In this document: in pieces, positions 7,379 to 15,089 of the stretch
Position numbering within the stretch: position 1 is the first letter of the stretch
Layout: every line of letters begins with the position of its first letter
DNA from: Prevotella sp.
Lineage (GTDB): Bacteria > Bacteroidota > Bacteroidia > Bacteroidales > Bacteroidaceae
Length of the DNA stretch: 18,183 nucleotides
Direction of reading: 5' to 3'
Assembly (NCBI GenBank): GCA_017430675.1
Contig: JAFRMM010000209.1
Location: 1 to 18,183 of the forward strand
Made by a program: the position numbers and the translations under genes
The notes under the pieces: model-generated
Told to the model about the DNA's origin: nothing
Database searches by the model: none
Seen by the model: the letters and a program-made list of their open reading frames with translations, nothing else

Positions 7379-8491
7379 ATGAAAAGAATCGTATCAATTG
7401 TGGCTATAGTCTGTTTGTCCCTGCCTCTTATGGCACAGGTACAGGACTCGACACTGTCGCCAAAACCGCAGAATGTGCGGTTTCTGAATGAAAAAGAACC
7501 GTCAGAGTACATTTCAGTGTTCCAATACTGGCGGGAACATAACATTTTCCAGCATCTGGATGTTTCACTGACGGCTGGAACGCCGGGTATCGGTATTGAT
7601 GTGTCTTCACCTGTCGGCGAGTATTTTCAGGTGCGTGCCGGTTATGAGTTTATGCCTCGTTTTGATCAAAGGATGAAGTTCGACCTGACGATCGGTGGCA
7701 AACCTGCCCGCAGTTATGATGAGGACGGCAACAGGCAAATCACGACGTTTGACAAGATGAAAGATTTCTTGTACAGTTTTACAGGCTATGATGTGGATGA
7801 TCATGTGGATATGATCGGCACGCCGACACTGAATAATTTCAAGTTGTTGGTTGATGTGTTTCCTTTTAAAGAAAACAAACACTGGCATTTCACCGCCGGC
7901 TTCTATTGGGGACCTTCGCGGTTTGCCAGGGCGGAGAATTCCACTGAGGCGATGGTCTCACTACTCTCTGTGGGCATGTATAACCGTATGTACGAGAAGG
8001 CTGTGGCTGGAGAGCCTTTCATTGATTTTACCCAGTTTGGCTATTATGGTGTCAAGATTAGTCCCGAAATCCAGAAGATGATGTACGCTCAGATCGTGGG
8101 GTTTGGCCGTTTGGGCTTCGCACTTGGTACGTTCACACGTGATATCTATGATGATGATGGAAATATAATCCATCAGGCTGGTGATCCCTATATTGTTGAA
8201 CCGGACACGGACGGAATGGTAAAAGTGACGGCTAAGTCAAATGCTTTCAAGCCTTATCTCGGCTTTGGCTATGGTGGACGGCTGCTTAAGAATAGAGATG
8301 ACTGGAAGGTCTCGTTTGACTGTGGCGCAATGTTCTGGGGCGGCACGCCAAACCTTTATGTTCACGATGGTGTAAATCTGACAAAGGATGTGGAAAATAT
8401 TGGGGGAAAGGTTGGCTCATACGTCAGCCTCTTCAAAGCATTCAAAGTATATCCAGTCCTGAGTTTCCGGCTCACCAAGAGGATCTTCTGA
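7379..8491 (+). CDS. Predicted outer-membrane beta-barrel protein, paralogue 2
   Basis: 370 residues, signal peptide MKRIVSIVAIVCLSLPLMAQ, with barrel-like composition and the terminal sequence LSFRLTKRIF. Shared blocks with paralogue 1: FQHLDVSLTAGTPGIGIDV, the YDEDGNRQITTFDKMKDFLY segment, DVDDHVDMIGTPTLNNFK, GFYWGPSRFARAE, NAFKPYLGFGYGG and FWGGTPNLYVHDGVNLTKDV. It is about 40 residues longer, the extra lying mainly in the middle (around EPFIDFTQFGYYGVKISPEI and TRDIYDDDGNIIHQAGDPY). The 26-nt gap to paralogue 1 and the strong similarity indicate tandem duplication. It is the last gene before the terminator at 8496-8538. Function unknown. Confidence 0.86.
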   Translation: MKRIVSIVAIVCLSLPLMAQVQDSTLSPKPQNVRFLNEKEPSEYISVFQYWREHNIFQHLDVSLTAGTPGIGIDVSSPVGEYFQVRAGYEFMPRFDQRMKFDLTIGGKPARSYDEDGNRQITTFDKMKDFLYSFTGYDVDDHVDMIGTPTLNNFKLLVDVFPFKENKHWHFTAGFYWGPSRFARAENSTEAMVSLLSVGMYNRMYEKAVAGEPFIDFTQFGYYGVKISPEIQKMMYAQIVGFGRLGFALGTFTRDIYDDDGNIIHQAGDPYIVEPDTDGMVKVTAKSNAFKPYLGFGYGGRLLKNRDDWKVSFDCGAMFWGGTPNLYVHDGVNLTKDVENIGGKVGSYVSLFKAFKVYPVLSFRLTKRIF

Positions 8492-8495
8492 TAAC

Positions 8496-8538
8496 AGTCA
8501 ATCAAAAAGCCCGCTAATAGCGGGCTTTTTGATTGACT
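8496..8538. terminator. Bidirectional terminator between convergent genes
   Basis: AGTCAATCAAAAAGCCCGCT (8496-8515) is perfectly complementary to 8519-8538, a 20-bp stem with a 3-nt loop (AAT). The GC-rich top (AGCCCGCT/AGCGGGCT) is flanked by AAAAA on the left and TTTTT on the right, so it can stop transcription from both directions. It separates the plus-strand operon from the minus-strand gene that ends at 8553. Confidence 0.95.
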
Positions 8539-8552
8539 ATTTCAGATTGTCT

Positions 8553-9662
8553 TTACTTGACGATAACCTTCTTGCCGTTCTTAATATAGATACCGGGGCG
8601 GAGTGTTGCACCATCAGGCATCCTCACACCTGTCAGTGTGAAAGTACCTTTATCAACAGCATCGCTGGCCTTGATATTCTTGATGTAGGTGCTGCCACCG
8701 AGTGTCAGTACGTCAGCAGCATCGCTGCCCACCATCAGATAGGCCTTGTTGTGCTTCAGGTACGAGCCGCTCTCCAGATCATCCGACGTGGCTTGTACGA
8801 ATGCAAGTTTACCATCTTCGCTCTTTCCGAGTGTACGTCGGGTCTGAGAGTTGTAGAGTTCGCCGTTAATGGCTTTGTCAGAGATATAAGAGCAATAGAC
8901 ACCGTAGAGATAGTTAGTGGTGTTGAGCGTTGCATTGGAGGTCACAGGCAGGATCTTGTTATCCCAATTGTTGTTGGAACTACACTCGATAATGACCGGT
9001 GTAGCAGCGGGGATATCACCTGTAATCTCTTCCCAATTAAAGCCTTGGCCGGCAGCCTCAGTTACAATGTAGGCCTTCATGCCGCTTGATGCCAGTTTGA
9101 ACGGGAAACTGGCATAGATGGTGCCATAGTATTTGCCGTCAACCTCAACGTCGGGCTGGATGCCAAGATAATTGTCACCAGTATCCACGGCTTTGGGCTT
9201 CCAGTAGGAGGCCTCTTCACTTCTGTTTCTCAGGTATGCTTCTTCTTTCTCCTGAATCTCGTCGTCAGAGATTGTGACCGTATAACTTTTGTATGTGCCA
9301 GATCCCTGGTAACTGCCGTCGCTCTGTGCAGTCAGTGTGATATACAGTTTGTTGCCGGAGATTTTGTAGATACTTGTTCCCTGACCTTCCATGTCATACT
9401 CATTGCCACTGGCGTTACGTATATAAATGATTGTAGTGGGGCTGGTAGAAACAAATGTACCAGGCTTGTGTGTTCTAATACCGCGCATGGGTACCGACGA
9501 AGTCGTAATACTGACTGTGTAGTTAGAAGGGTTGTTATCCTCAATACTGATATACCTGTCGGTATATGTGTTCTGTACTCTGTAAAAGCCATTGGCTATC
9601 TGTGCCGAAGCCTTGACGGTAAAGCAAACTGCCAACAGCATCAATGTAAGTGTTCTTTTCAT
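8553..9662 (-). CDS. Secreted beta-rich protein with T9SS-like C-terminal motif
   Basis: 369 residues. The signal peptide is MKRTLTLMLLAVCFTVKASAQ. The mature chain is beta-rich and aromatic (NGFYRVQNTYTDRYISIED at its start), has a mid region GTIYASFPFKLASSGMKAYI followed by IPAATPVIIEC, and ends TFTLTGVRMPDGATLRPG then IYIKNGKKVIVK. The last segment resembles the short GIYIVNGKKVVIK end common in Prevotella secreted proteins and similar to type A sorting signals of the type IX secretion system; whether it directs secretion here is inference. No catalytic motif was recognised. It lies downstream of ompA on the same strand, separated from it by a terminator-like hairpin (9684-9716), and no clear -7 box was found before it. 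Confidence 0.82.
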   Translation of the reverse strand: MKRTLTLMLLAVCFTVKASAQIANGFYRVQNTYTDRYISIEDNNPSNYTVSITTSSVPMRGIRTHKPGTFVSTSPTTIIYIRNASGNEYDMEGQGTSIYKISGNKLYITLTAQSDGSYQGSGTYKSYTVTISDDEIQEKEEAYLRNRSEEASYWKPKAVDTGDNYLGIQPDVEVDGKYYGTIYASFPFKLASSGMKAYIVTEAAGQGFNWEEITGDIPAATPVIIECSSNNNWDNKILPVTSNATLNTTNYLYGVYCSYISDKAINGELYNSQTRRTLGKSEDGKLAFVQATSDDLESGSYLKHNKAYLMVGSDAADVLTLGGSTYIKNIKASDAVDKGTFTLTGVRMPDGATLRPGIYIKNGKKVIVK

Positions 9663-9683
9663 ATTCTTTATTGTTTTGTTTGG

Positions 9684-9716
9684 AAAAAGCCCAGCCCCTT
9701 TTTGGGACCGGGCTTT
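9684..9716 (-). terminator. Terminator after the ompA-like gene
   Basis: On the minus strand AAAGCCCGGTCCC pairs with GGGGCTGGGCTTT-type sequence around an A-rich loop, with two G-U wobbles, and the hairpin is followed by a run of five T. It lies 28 nt after the ompA-like stop codon, and 22 nt before the start of the secreted-protein gene. Confidence 0.8.
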
Positions 9717-9743
9717 ATGGAGTCTGTTCTTCAGGATCGCAGA

Positions 9744-10871
9744 TTACTCAGCGATACAGATAGAAACACGGTTACTGTCATTATCAGTGAACGGCTGTAC
9801 ACGGGCACCCTTGCTGTCATAACTGATGCGGTCAGCAGGAATACCATAGGTCTCTGTCAGAGCCTTCACCACAGCGTCAGCACGCTGAGCAGCGAGACGG
9901 TCGTTGATCTTATCGTTACCAGTACCAGCGTCAGCATAACCAGTGATCATCACCTTTGATGCCGGGTTAGCGCGCATGTAGTCAACGATATCCTGAACCT
10001 TCTGCTTCTCACTATCGCGGATGTCGTACTTGTTGATCAGGAAGAAGATATCACGACGGATCGGCTCAATAACAGGTGCCGGAGCGGGAACTTCCACAAC
10101 CTTCTCAACAATCTTCTCAACATACTCGATCTGAGGCTCTGGCTCGGGGATGAACTTCGTGGAGTAGGTGGGGCCGAAAGCATACTTGATACCTGCGAGC
10201 AGGTTGAAATATGAGTCGGGGTTACCAGCATCCTTGAAGTTGAACTTGTCGCTCAGGAGGTTGCCGTTGAACTCAAGACCGATGCTGAATTGGTCAGTGA
10301 TCTTGTAGTTGACGAACGCACCAGCACGACCCAGAAGGGCTACCTTAGAGTTAAGCCAGTCACTAGGCATCTGAGACTCGCTGATACCTGAAGTCTTTGA
10401 GTCAGCCTCAACTGCGGCTCTCACGGTCTTCACCTCGTCGGCTGCCTTGCTACGGATGTTTGCGCCGATACCAGCGAACAGTCCATATTCCCACTTTGTA
10501 GGAATGCCGTTGATCAGGTTGGCAAGATTCACTGTCAGGTCGAGTGCGGGAGCAAAGAATGTGAACTTATAGTCATACTGCTTTTCTCCACTAGCGAGGG
10601 TATATTTGTAACCACCCTTACCTTGCCAAGCATCTAGACCCAGACGGAGACCGAGTGCCTTGTTGAAGTTGTAGCCAATTGCACCCTGGACGTTGGGTGA
10701 GATGAGCTTGCTGAAGTCAGCCTCACCAGTGGTGTAATTAACACCTCCCTGGATCTGGAAATACCAGTGCGGCTCGAAGATGTATTCTGTCGTGCCCTTC
10801 TGCTCCTGAGCAGATACTGACAGACCGGCCATCAGCATCAGGCAAGACAATATTGCTTTCTTCATTTTCAT
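9744..10871 (-). CDS. OmpA-family outer-membrane protein
   Basis: 375 residues. Signal peptide MKMKKAILSCLMLMAGLSVSAQ; an in-frame ATG two codons in (10865) would give MKKAILS and is equally possible. Residues about 28-235 form an eight-strand-like barrel (HWYFQIQGGVNY at the start, YFNLLAGIKYAFGP at the end). A Pro/Glu/Val-rich linker (EPEPQIEYVEKIVEKVVEVP, about 243-262) leads to the OmpA C-terminal peptidoglycan-binding domain (about 272-375) with VMITGYADAGTGNDKINDRL and AAQRADAVV. Asp314 and Arg330 match the pair that binds diaminopimelate in the family. It should tie outer membrane to cell wall. It follows the coiled-coil lipoprotein gene by 53 nt and is probably co-transcribed with it. 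Confidence 0.92.
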   Translation of the reverse strand: MKMKKAILSCLMLMAGLSVSAQEQKGTTEYIFEPHWYFQIQGGVNYTTGEADFSKLISPNVQGAIGYNFNKALGLRLGLDAWQGKGGYKYTLASGEKQYDYKFTFFAPALDLTVNLANLINGIPTKWEYGLFAGIGANIRSKAADEVKTVRAAVEADSKTSGISESQMPSDWLNSKVALLGRAGAFVNYKITDQFSIGLEFNGNLLSDKFNFKDAGNPDSYFNLLAGIKYAFGPTYSTKFIPEPEPQIEYVEKIVEKVVEVPAPAPVIEPIRRDIFFLINKYDIRDSEKQKVQDIVDYMRANPASKVMITGYADAGTGNDKINDRLAAQRADAVVKALTETYGIPADRISYDSKGARVQPFTDNDSNRVSICIAE

Positions 10872-10924
10872 ATCTGTTACTTAGTTTTTTTAATTCGCGA
10901 AAGTTAATAACTCACTTTACTCTC

Positions 10925-12922
10925 TTATGCTGCGGGTGCAACAACCTCTACGAGGTACTTCTTGTTGATAATGAAGCCCCAATAGTCCATAGAACTCAGG
11001 ATGACGAAGTACTTACCAGGCTTGTTCATGTCAAGCGTGAACTGCTGTGTCTTACCAGGCACAACTGCAGACTGTATAATCTGACCATCCTCATTCTCCA
11101 CTGCGATGTACTTAGCGTAAGAGGGAACGATCAACTCCTCAGTCGGAGAAGTCATCATGATCTGCATGTTACCAGGATTAACCTTCGTACCATAGGTCAG
11201 GCGCTCGATACCATTGTTGGTGTTGAAGAGGATATAAGGAGCGATAGACTGAGTCAGAGCGTGGTTGTTCAGAGACCTGACGTATGCGTTAGCCATTCTC
11301 TCGATATAACTGTTCACACGAGCAGCGAAGTTGTCAACCTCCTTAGGCAGACCGTTGATCTTGTCGAGACCCTGAATCATGTTGCTGATATCGATATCAG
11401 TCAGACCATCCTGAATAGCATCCCACAGGGGATCAAAGAGGTCGGCCTCGAGTTCGATTGTAGCCTCACCAGTAATACCTGTTGCAGGTACGGGCGTACC
11501 ATCATTAGATCTTACAACAATGTAACCATTCGTTCCGTCACCGATGGTCGGCTTAACGAGTTGGATGGAAATGTTGCTGAGTTGAATGTTCGGGAATACG
11601 TTCTTAATTCTACCAGCCACCTTATATACAAGATTCTCAATGCGGGTAAGGTCAGCAACCTTAGATGCATTCTCAAGATACCAGAAACTGTTGTAAGACA
11701 ACGGAGTCACAGCAGTGACAAGGAGATCGTACTCAGCAGCGCTCTTCTGTACGGGCAGACCGTCAACAGTCTTTTTCAGAACGAGTTTCTGTGCAGACCA
11801 ACTGGGGTTCTTAATGTCCTGATTGTTACCGCTCATCTTGCCAATGAAGAAGGTGCGAACCATCTCGGTAGCAGACTTTAAGAGAGAAATAGCCTTAGCC
11901 TTCTTACCAGTAGCAGCCTTCACATCGTTCACGGCAGCCTTATACTCAGCAGCCAGTTCCTTGTAGTCGATGAACTTCTTCAGGTCGAACTTGGCAGACT
12001 CCAGATGCTCCGGAGCGATTGAAGCCTGAGCCTGATAGAAGGTCTTATCCACATTGAGATCGGGGTCGCTGTCAATGTACTGGCTGTGATAGATACCCCA
12101 CTGAAGCTGATAACTAGACAACTTCACGTTGCTGAAAGTGATAGGAGCCTCGTAACCAACACTGTTCACGACTTTCAATTCATACTCGCTGATGTCGAAA
12201 GCAGCGGGATCAGGTGTGTTCACAGTGAAGAACATCCAACCAGCATTGCCGACAGTCTCGGTGATGTAACCCTCGTCACGGAGTGTGAGAGCGTTGGTGC
12301 CAGCACCTGCCACCTCATTGGCGGTCAACTCAATACCATTAGGATCAACCAGAGCACCCTTCACATTGTTCGGGAAACTGATGATACCTGTGAGGTTCTC
12401 TCCGTAGAAGGGAGCCAGTGCCAGCAGATTATAGCCAGGAAGATCCACAGAACCAATCACCTCGTTCACAGTGTGGTTGATCTTGATATCGGTGATCAGG
12501 TTGTTGATTTGATTCTTCAAATCCTCAATCTCTTTCTTCATGTTGGCAATCTCTAGATCAATGGCGTCGAGGCGTGCCTCAACAGCGTCCAGTTCCTGAT
12601 TGATGGCGTCAACACTTGCAGAAAGCGTAGCAATCTGATCGTTGATCGTAGCCAACTGACTCTTGATGGAAGCCAGTTCTGTGTCTAATTTAGACTGAAG
12701 ATCTTTAATGGCCTGAGAGTTGGCATCGACCTGAGACTTCAGGCCCGAGATCTGGGACTCGACAGAAGCAACGCGAGCCTCAAGATCGCTCTTTACTTGT
12801 GCAAGTTTCTCGTAAACGGGGATTAACTCGTCGTCCACATTGTCCTTGCAAGAAACAAATGATGTTGTGGCAGCAAATATCAGCGCTACCATCAAAATAC
12901 CATTAATAATTTTCTTTTTCAT
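10925..12922 (-). CDS. Large coiled-coil lipoprotein
   Basis: 665 residues. MKKKIINGILMVALIFAATT followed by SFVSCKDN is a lipoprotein signal with Cys25 as lipidated residue. Residues about 31-146 are an uninterrupted heptad coiled coil (for example LEARVASVESQISGLKSQVD and INQELDAVEARLDAIDLEIA), about 16 heptads. The remainder is a mixed, probably beta-rich globular region ending in LDMNKPGKYFVILSSMDYWG and KKYLVEVVAPAA, the latter resembling an Ig-like or carbohydrate-binding-type sandwich, although no family is recognised. Predicted layout: lipid anchor, rod, then globular head. It is the first gene of an operon with the OmpA-like gene. A surface or periplasmic spacer that works with OmpA is a reasonable guess but not shown. 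Confidence 0.87.
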   Translation of the reverse strand: MKKKIINGILMVALIFAATTSFVSCKDNVDDELIPVYEKLAQVKSDLEARVASVESQISGLKSQVDANSQAIKDLQSKLDTELASIKSQLATINDQIATLSASVDAINQELDAVEARLDAIDLEIANMKKEIEDLKNQINNLITDIKINHTVNEVIGSVDLPGYNLLALAPFYGENLTGIISFPNNVKGALVDPNGIELTANEVAGAGTNALTLRDEGYITETVGNAGWMFFTVNTPDPAAFDISEYELKVVNSVGYEAPITFSNVKLSSYQLQWGIYHSQYIDSDPDLNVDKTFYQAQASIAPEHLESAKFDLKKFIDYKELAAEYKAAVNDVKAATGKKAKAISLLKSATEMVRTFFIGKMSGNNQDIKNPSWSAQKLVLKKTVDGLPVQKSAAEYDLLVTAVTPLSYNSFWYLENASKVADLTRIENLVYKVAGRIKNVFPNIQLSNISIQLVKPTIGDGTNGYIVVRSNDGTPVPATGITGEATIELEADLFDPLWDAIQDGLTDIDISNMIQGLDKINGLPKEVDNFAARVNSYIERMANAYVRSLNNHALTQSIAPYILFNTNNGIERLTYGTKVNPGNMQIMMTSPTEELIVPSYAKYIAVENEDGQIIQSAVVPGKTQQFTLDMNKPGKYFVILSSMDYWGFIINKKYLVEVVAPAA

Positions 12923-12993
12923 TTGAACTTAAAAATTATAATTAAACAATTAAACTATGATATATCTATGCATTAATTTATATAAATCGGTGA

Positions 12994-13025
12994 CAAAAGT
13001 AGGCATTATTTTCTAATTGTGCAAG
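12994..13025 (-). promoter_or_regulatory. Promoter of the lipoprotein-ompA operon
   Basis: On the minus strand the -7 box TACTTTTG (13001-12994) matches TAnnTTTG, and CTTG at 13025-13022 is a one-mismatch -33 box with a 20-nt spacer, the preferred distance in Bacteroidota. The predicted leader before the ATG at 12922 is about 65 nt, very AT-rich. The gap 12923-13124 otherwise holds only AT-rich DNA with no gene. Confidence 0.65.
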
Positions 13026-13124
13026 AAAAATTTAATTTTTTTTATAAAAAACTTCGATTTTCTGCCTTTTTACCCATTTTTAAATGAGTTTTGCACGAAA
13101 AATGCGCTTTCTGCCGCTGTTTTG

Positions 13125-13206
13125 TGCGCCTGACAGGACTCGAACCTGCACGTCGCAAGACACCAGATCCTAAGTCTGACGCGTCTACCAATTCCGCCAC
13201 AGGCGC
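13125..13206 (-). tRNA. tRNA-Leu (anticodon UAG)
   Basis: On the minus strand the acceptor arms GCGCCTG and CAGGCGC pair perfectly. The D arm has AATTGGTAGA, the anticodon stem TCAGA/TCTGG encloses loop CTTAGGA (13174-13168) with anticodon TAG (13172-13170), a long variable arm (TGTCTTGCGACGT) marks a class II tRNA, and GCAGG TTCGAGT CCTGT is the T arm. The discriminator base is A (13125). CCA is not encoded (CAAAAC follows), as is common in this phylum. It reads CUN leucine codons. Confidence 0.97.
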
Positions 13207-13249
13207 TTTCCACCACGTGATTCCAAGGTTTATGGTCTCGGAGCGGGTG

Positions 13250-13281
13250 CAAAGATACAAAGTTTTTTTCATTCCACCAAA
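13250..13281 (-). promoter_or_regulatory. Promoter of tRNA-Leu
   Basis: On the minus strand TTTG (13281-13278) and TATCTTTG (13257-13250) are exact -33 and -7 boxes separated by 20 nt. Transcription should begin near 13245, giving a leader of about 39 nt before the tRNA. The -33 box lies within the last codons of the S41-peptidase gene. Confidence 0.85.
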
Positions 13282-14273
13282 ACTTTACGGGCAAATTCTA
13301 TCAGAGTATCTTTTCCTTGACGAAAATCGTCATCGGTCTGGCCGATGCTGTAGTCCGGAGTGATGCCGAATTCCACCTGTTGGCGGTCACGGTCATAACA
13401 TGGACAAGCCGAGAAGCGCACGATCCACCCATTGGGGAGCGTGGAGGAGAATGGGAGGCCGGAGCCGCCGCCAGTCTGGTCGCCCACGGTCTTCACCATG
13501 GGGAAGCACTTCATGCACTTCACGAAGTCGTTGGCGGCGGAATAGACCTCGCGGTTGGTGAGCACGGCGACGGGCTTCTGCCAGCGGAGGCGCGAGGAGG
13601 GCTCCAGGTACTGGGGCTCCATCTCGGAGAAGTCGCCATGCCCCTGTCCTGTCTTGTGCTGTAGGTAGCCCGTGAGGGTCTTCTCCTGGCAGAAGCGGGC
13701 GGCGAGGGCTTCTGCGGTGGTCAGGTCACCGCCGCCGTTGCCGCGGATATCGACGATCAGTCCATTGCAGAAGGCAAAGTACTTGATGATCTCGTCGAGG
13801 GAACTCTCGCCGATGCTGTAGGCGAAACTGCCGACATAGAGGTAGCCGATGTTGTCGTCGAGGATGCGGTACTTGATCGTCGAGGCGATATGGTAGTCGG
13901 TGCCTAGGTAGCGGCGCTGGAGCGTGTCGCTGAAATTGGTGGGATAGTCCTCGTGCCACTTCCAGTAGCGGCCGTTGTCGAAGGTGGTGTAGAGGTTCAC
14001 GTGGCCGTCGCGCAGTTCGGAGAGCATGGCCGTGAGCACCTCGAAGAGTTGGTAGTCGGAGAGGCTACCTTTCGCGCGTACATTATATATATTGTGGGTT
14101 TGCTGCCAGTCGAGGCCATAGACGTGCTGTTTGTAGTCGAAGAAGCAGTAGTGTTCGTCGATGATCTTCCACAGGGCCTCGAAGTTCCCCTGCGGGGTAT
14201 CGGGGTATTCCTCCTCGTCGATGCACGACGTGAGAGCGAAGAGGGTGATGAGGGCGGTGAGGACGTGTTTCAT
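13269..14273 (-). CDS. S41-family peptidase lipoprotein
   Basis: 334 residues. MKHVLTALITLFALTSCIDE is a lipoprotein signal with lipobox LTSC (Cys17). An N-terminal helical part (FEALWKIIDEHYCFFDYK) and LSELRDGHVNLY are typical of S41 (C-terminal-processing, tricorn-like) peptidases. The core contains IGYLYVGSFAYSIG, LIVDIRGNGGGDL and VAVLTNREVYSAANDF, where Ser245 is the expected nucleophile, followed by VGDQTGGGSGLPFSSTLPNG. A PDZ domain, present in many CtpA-type enzymes, is not evident; the chain is short. It begins 6 nt after the DUF3316-like stop, so it is co-transcribed. Expected location is a lipid-anchored envelope protease; substrate unknown. Confidence 0.92.
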   Translation of the reverse strand: MKHVLTALITLFALTSCIDEEEYPDTPQGNFEALWKIIDEHYCFFDYKQHVYGLDWQQTHNIYNVRAKGSLSDYQLFEVLTAMLSELRDGHVNLYTTFDNGRYWKWHEDYPTNFSDTLQRRYLGTDYHIASTIKYRILDDNIGYLYVGSFAYSIGESSLDEIIKYFAFCNGLIVDIRGNGGGDLTTAEALAARFCQEKTLTGYLQHKTGQGHGDFSEMEPQYLEPSSRLRWQKPVAVLTNREVYSAANDFVKCMKCFPMVKTVGDQTGGGSGLPFSSTLPNGWIVRFSACPCYDRDRQQVEFGITPDYSIGQTDDDFRQGKDTLIEFARKVLVE

Positions 14274-14279
14274 GACGTT

Positions 14280-15089
14280 TTACCTTTTCACGATGATGCC
14301 GATGAGGAAGCGGTGCGCATACACGTGCTGCTTCAGGTTGTTGACGGCGGCCTGCTGGTAGTTGCCCAGATAGCCGATGCGGATGGCGATCCTGTCATTA
14401 GTGCGCCAGTCGAGCGACAACTGCTGACGGAAGGAGGGGGCGCTGACGAAGGTCGTCGGCACGATATTGTGGTCGTAGTTGCCTAAGGAGAAGATCTCGT
14501 AGTACGACTGTCCGTAGTTCGGCGAGAACATCACGCCCACGAGCGGCAGGTTCAGTTCGTAGCGGGCGGAGAAGTCCTGCTTCCAGAGGCGGAAGCCGTA
14601 GGTGGCGATGCCCGACGGCATCGCGTTCAGGCTCACTCTGGCCTGGGCGGGGTTGTTCGAGGCCGACATGTTGTAGATGAAGCCCAGGTTGGCGTTCATC
14701 GCCCCGCCCGCCCGCAGGCGCAGATGGTTGTCGAGGAGGTGCCACTGACGGTAGCGGCCCCAGTACAGGTTGTAGTCGGCTTCTATCTCACTGATACTGT
14801 GGGTGCGGTCTTTGGCGTTGGAGAGTCCGATCTCATGTTCGATGACGCTGCCCCAGCGCTTCTCCGGCTTCGCGCGCTCGCGTATATAAAGATAGGTGAG
14901 GCCGGTACCGCTGAATTTCTCCTGGGAGATATAGGTGTCGAGGATGTTCGTGCCGCCGATGCCGAGGAGATGGGCCGACTGCGCCTCCTGCGCAGCAGCC
15001 GGGATGGCCAGGAATCCTAGGAATCCTAGAGATCCTAGGAATTCTAGGATTCCCAGATGTCCTGGGGGGCCTGATCTTTTATTCCTCAT
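14280..15089 (-). CDS. DUF3316-like outer-membrane protein
   Basis: 269 residues. The mature part (from about residue 35) looks like a beta-barrel: alternating strands, many aromatics, and conserved-looking ISQEKFSGTGLTYLYIRERA, LRLRAGGAMNANLGFIYNMS, LNLPLVGVMFSPNYGQSYYE and a barrel-like end HVYAHRFLIGIIVKR. It resembles Bacteroidota proteins of the DUF3316 type, assigned from memory of the family. The signal peptide is odd: after MRNKRSGPPGH come LGI LEF LGS LGF LGF LAI then PAAAQ, i.e. its hydrophobic core is a tripeptide repeat encoded by a 9-bp DNA repeat. There is no Met downstream that would skip it. The start overlaps the parC-like stop by 11 nt. Function unknown. Confidence 0.8.
   Translation of the reverse strand: MRNKRSGPPGHLGILEFLGSLGFLGFLAIPAAAQEAQSAHLLGIGGTNILDTYISQEKFSGTGLTYLYIRERAKPEKRWGSVIEHEIGLSNAKDRTHSISEIEADYNLYWGRYRQWHLLDNHLRLRAGGAMNANLGFIYNMSASNNPAQARVSLNAMPSGIATYGFRLWKQDFSARYELNLPLVGVMFSPNYGQSYYEIFSLGNYDHNIVPTTFVSAPSFRQQLSLDWRTNDRIAIRIGYLGNYQQAAVNNLKQHVYAHRFLIGIIVKR
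15011..15064. repeat. Coding CCTAGG-type repeat, 9-bp period
   Basis: Six 9-base units on the plus strand, GGAATCCTA, GGAATCCTA, GAGATCCTA, GGAATTCTA, GGATTCCCA, GATGTCCTG, lie in the signal-peptide region of the DUF3316-like gene. The 9-bp period keeps frame and yields the LGF-like tripeptides (residues 12-29). The unit is the same core (AATCCTAGG) as in the non-coding 10-bp array at 17873-17995. Confidence 0.9.

Noticed and set aside
8529..9089. 186-codon plus-strand open frame after the terminator
   Set aside because: Antisense to the secreted protein and begins inside the terminator region.
10899..10906. Internal promoter for the ompA-like gene (TAACTTTC on the minus strand)
   Set aside because: One mismatch to TAnnTTTG and no -33 box at the right distance; read-through from the lipoprotein gene is simpler.
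10853..11881. 342-codon plus-strand open frame
   Set aside because: Antisense to the coiled-coil lipoprotein; no signal or domain.
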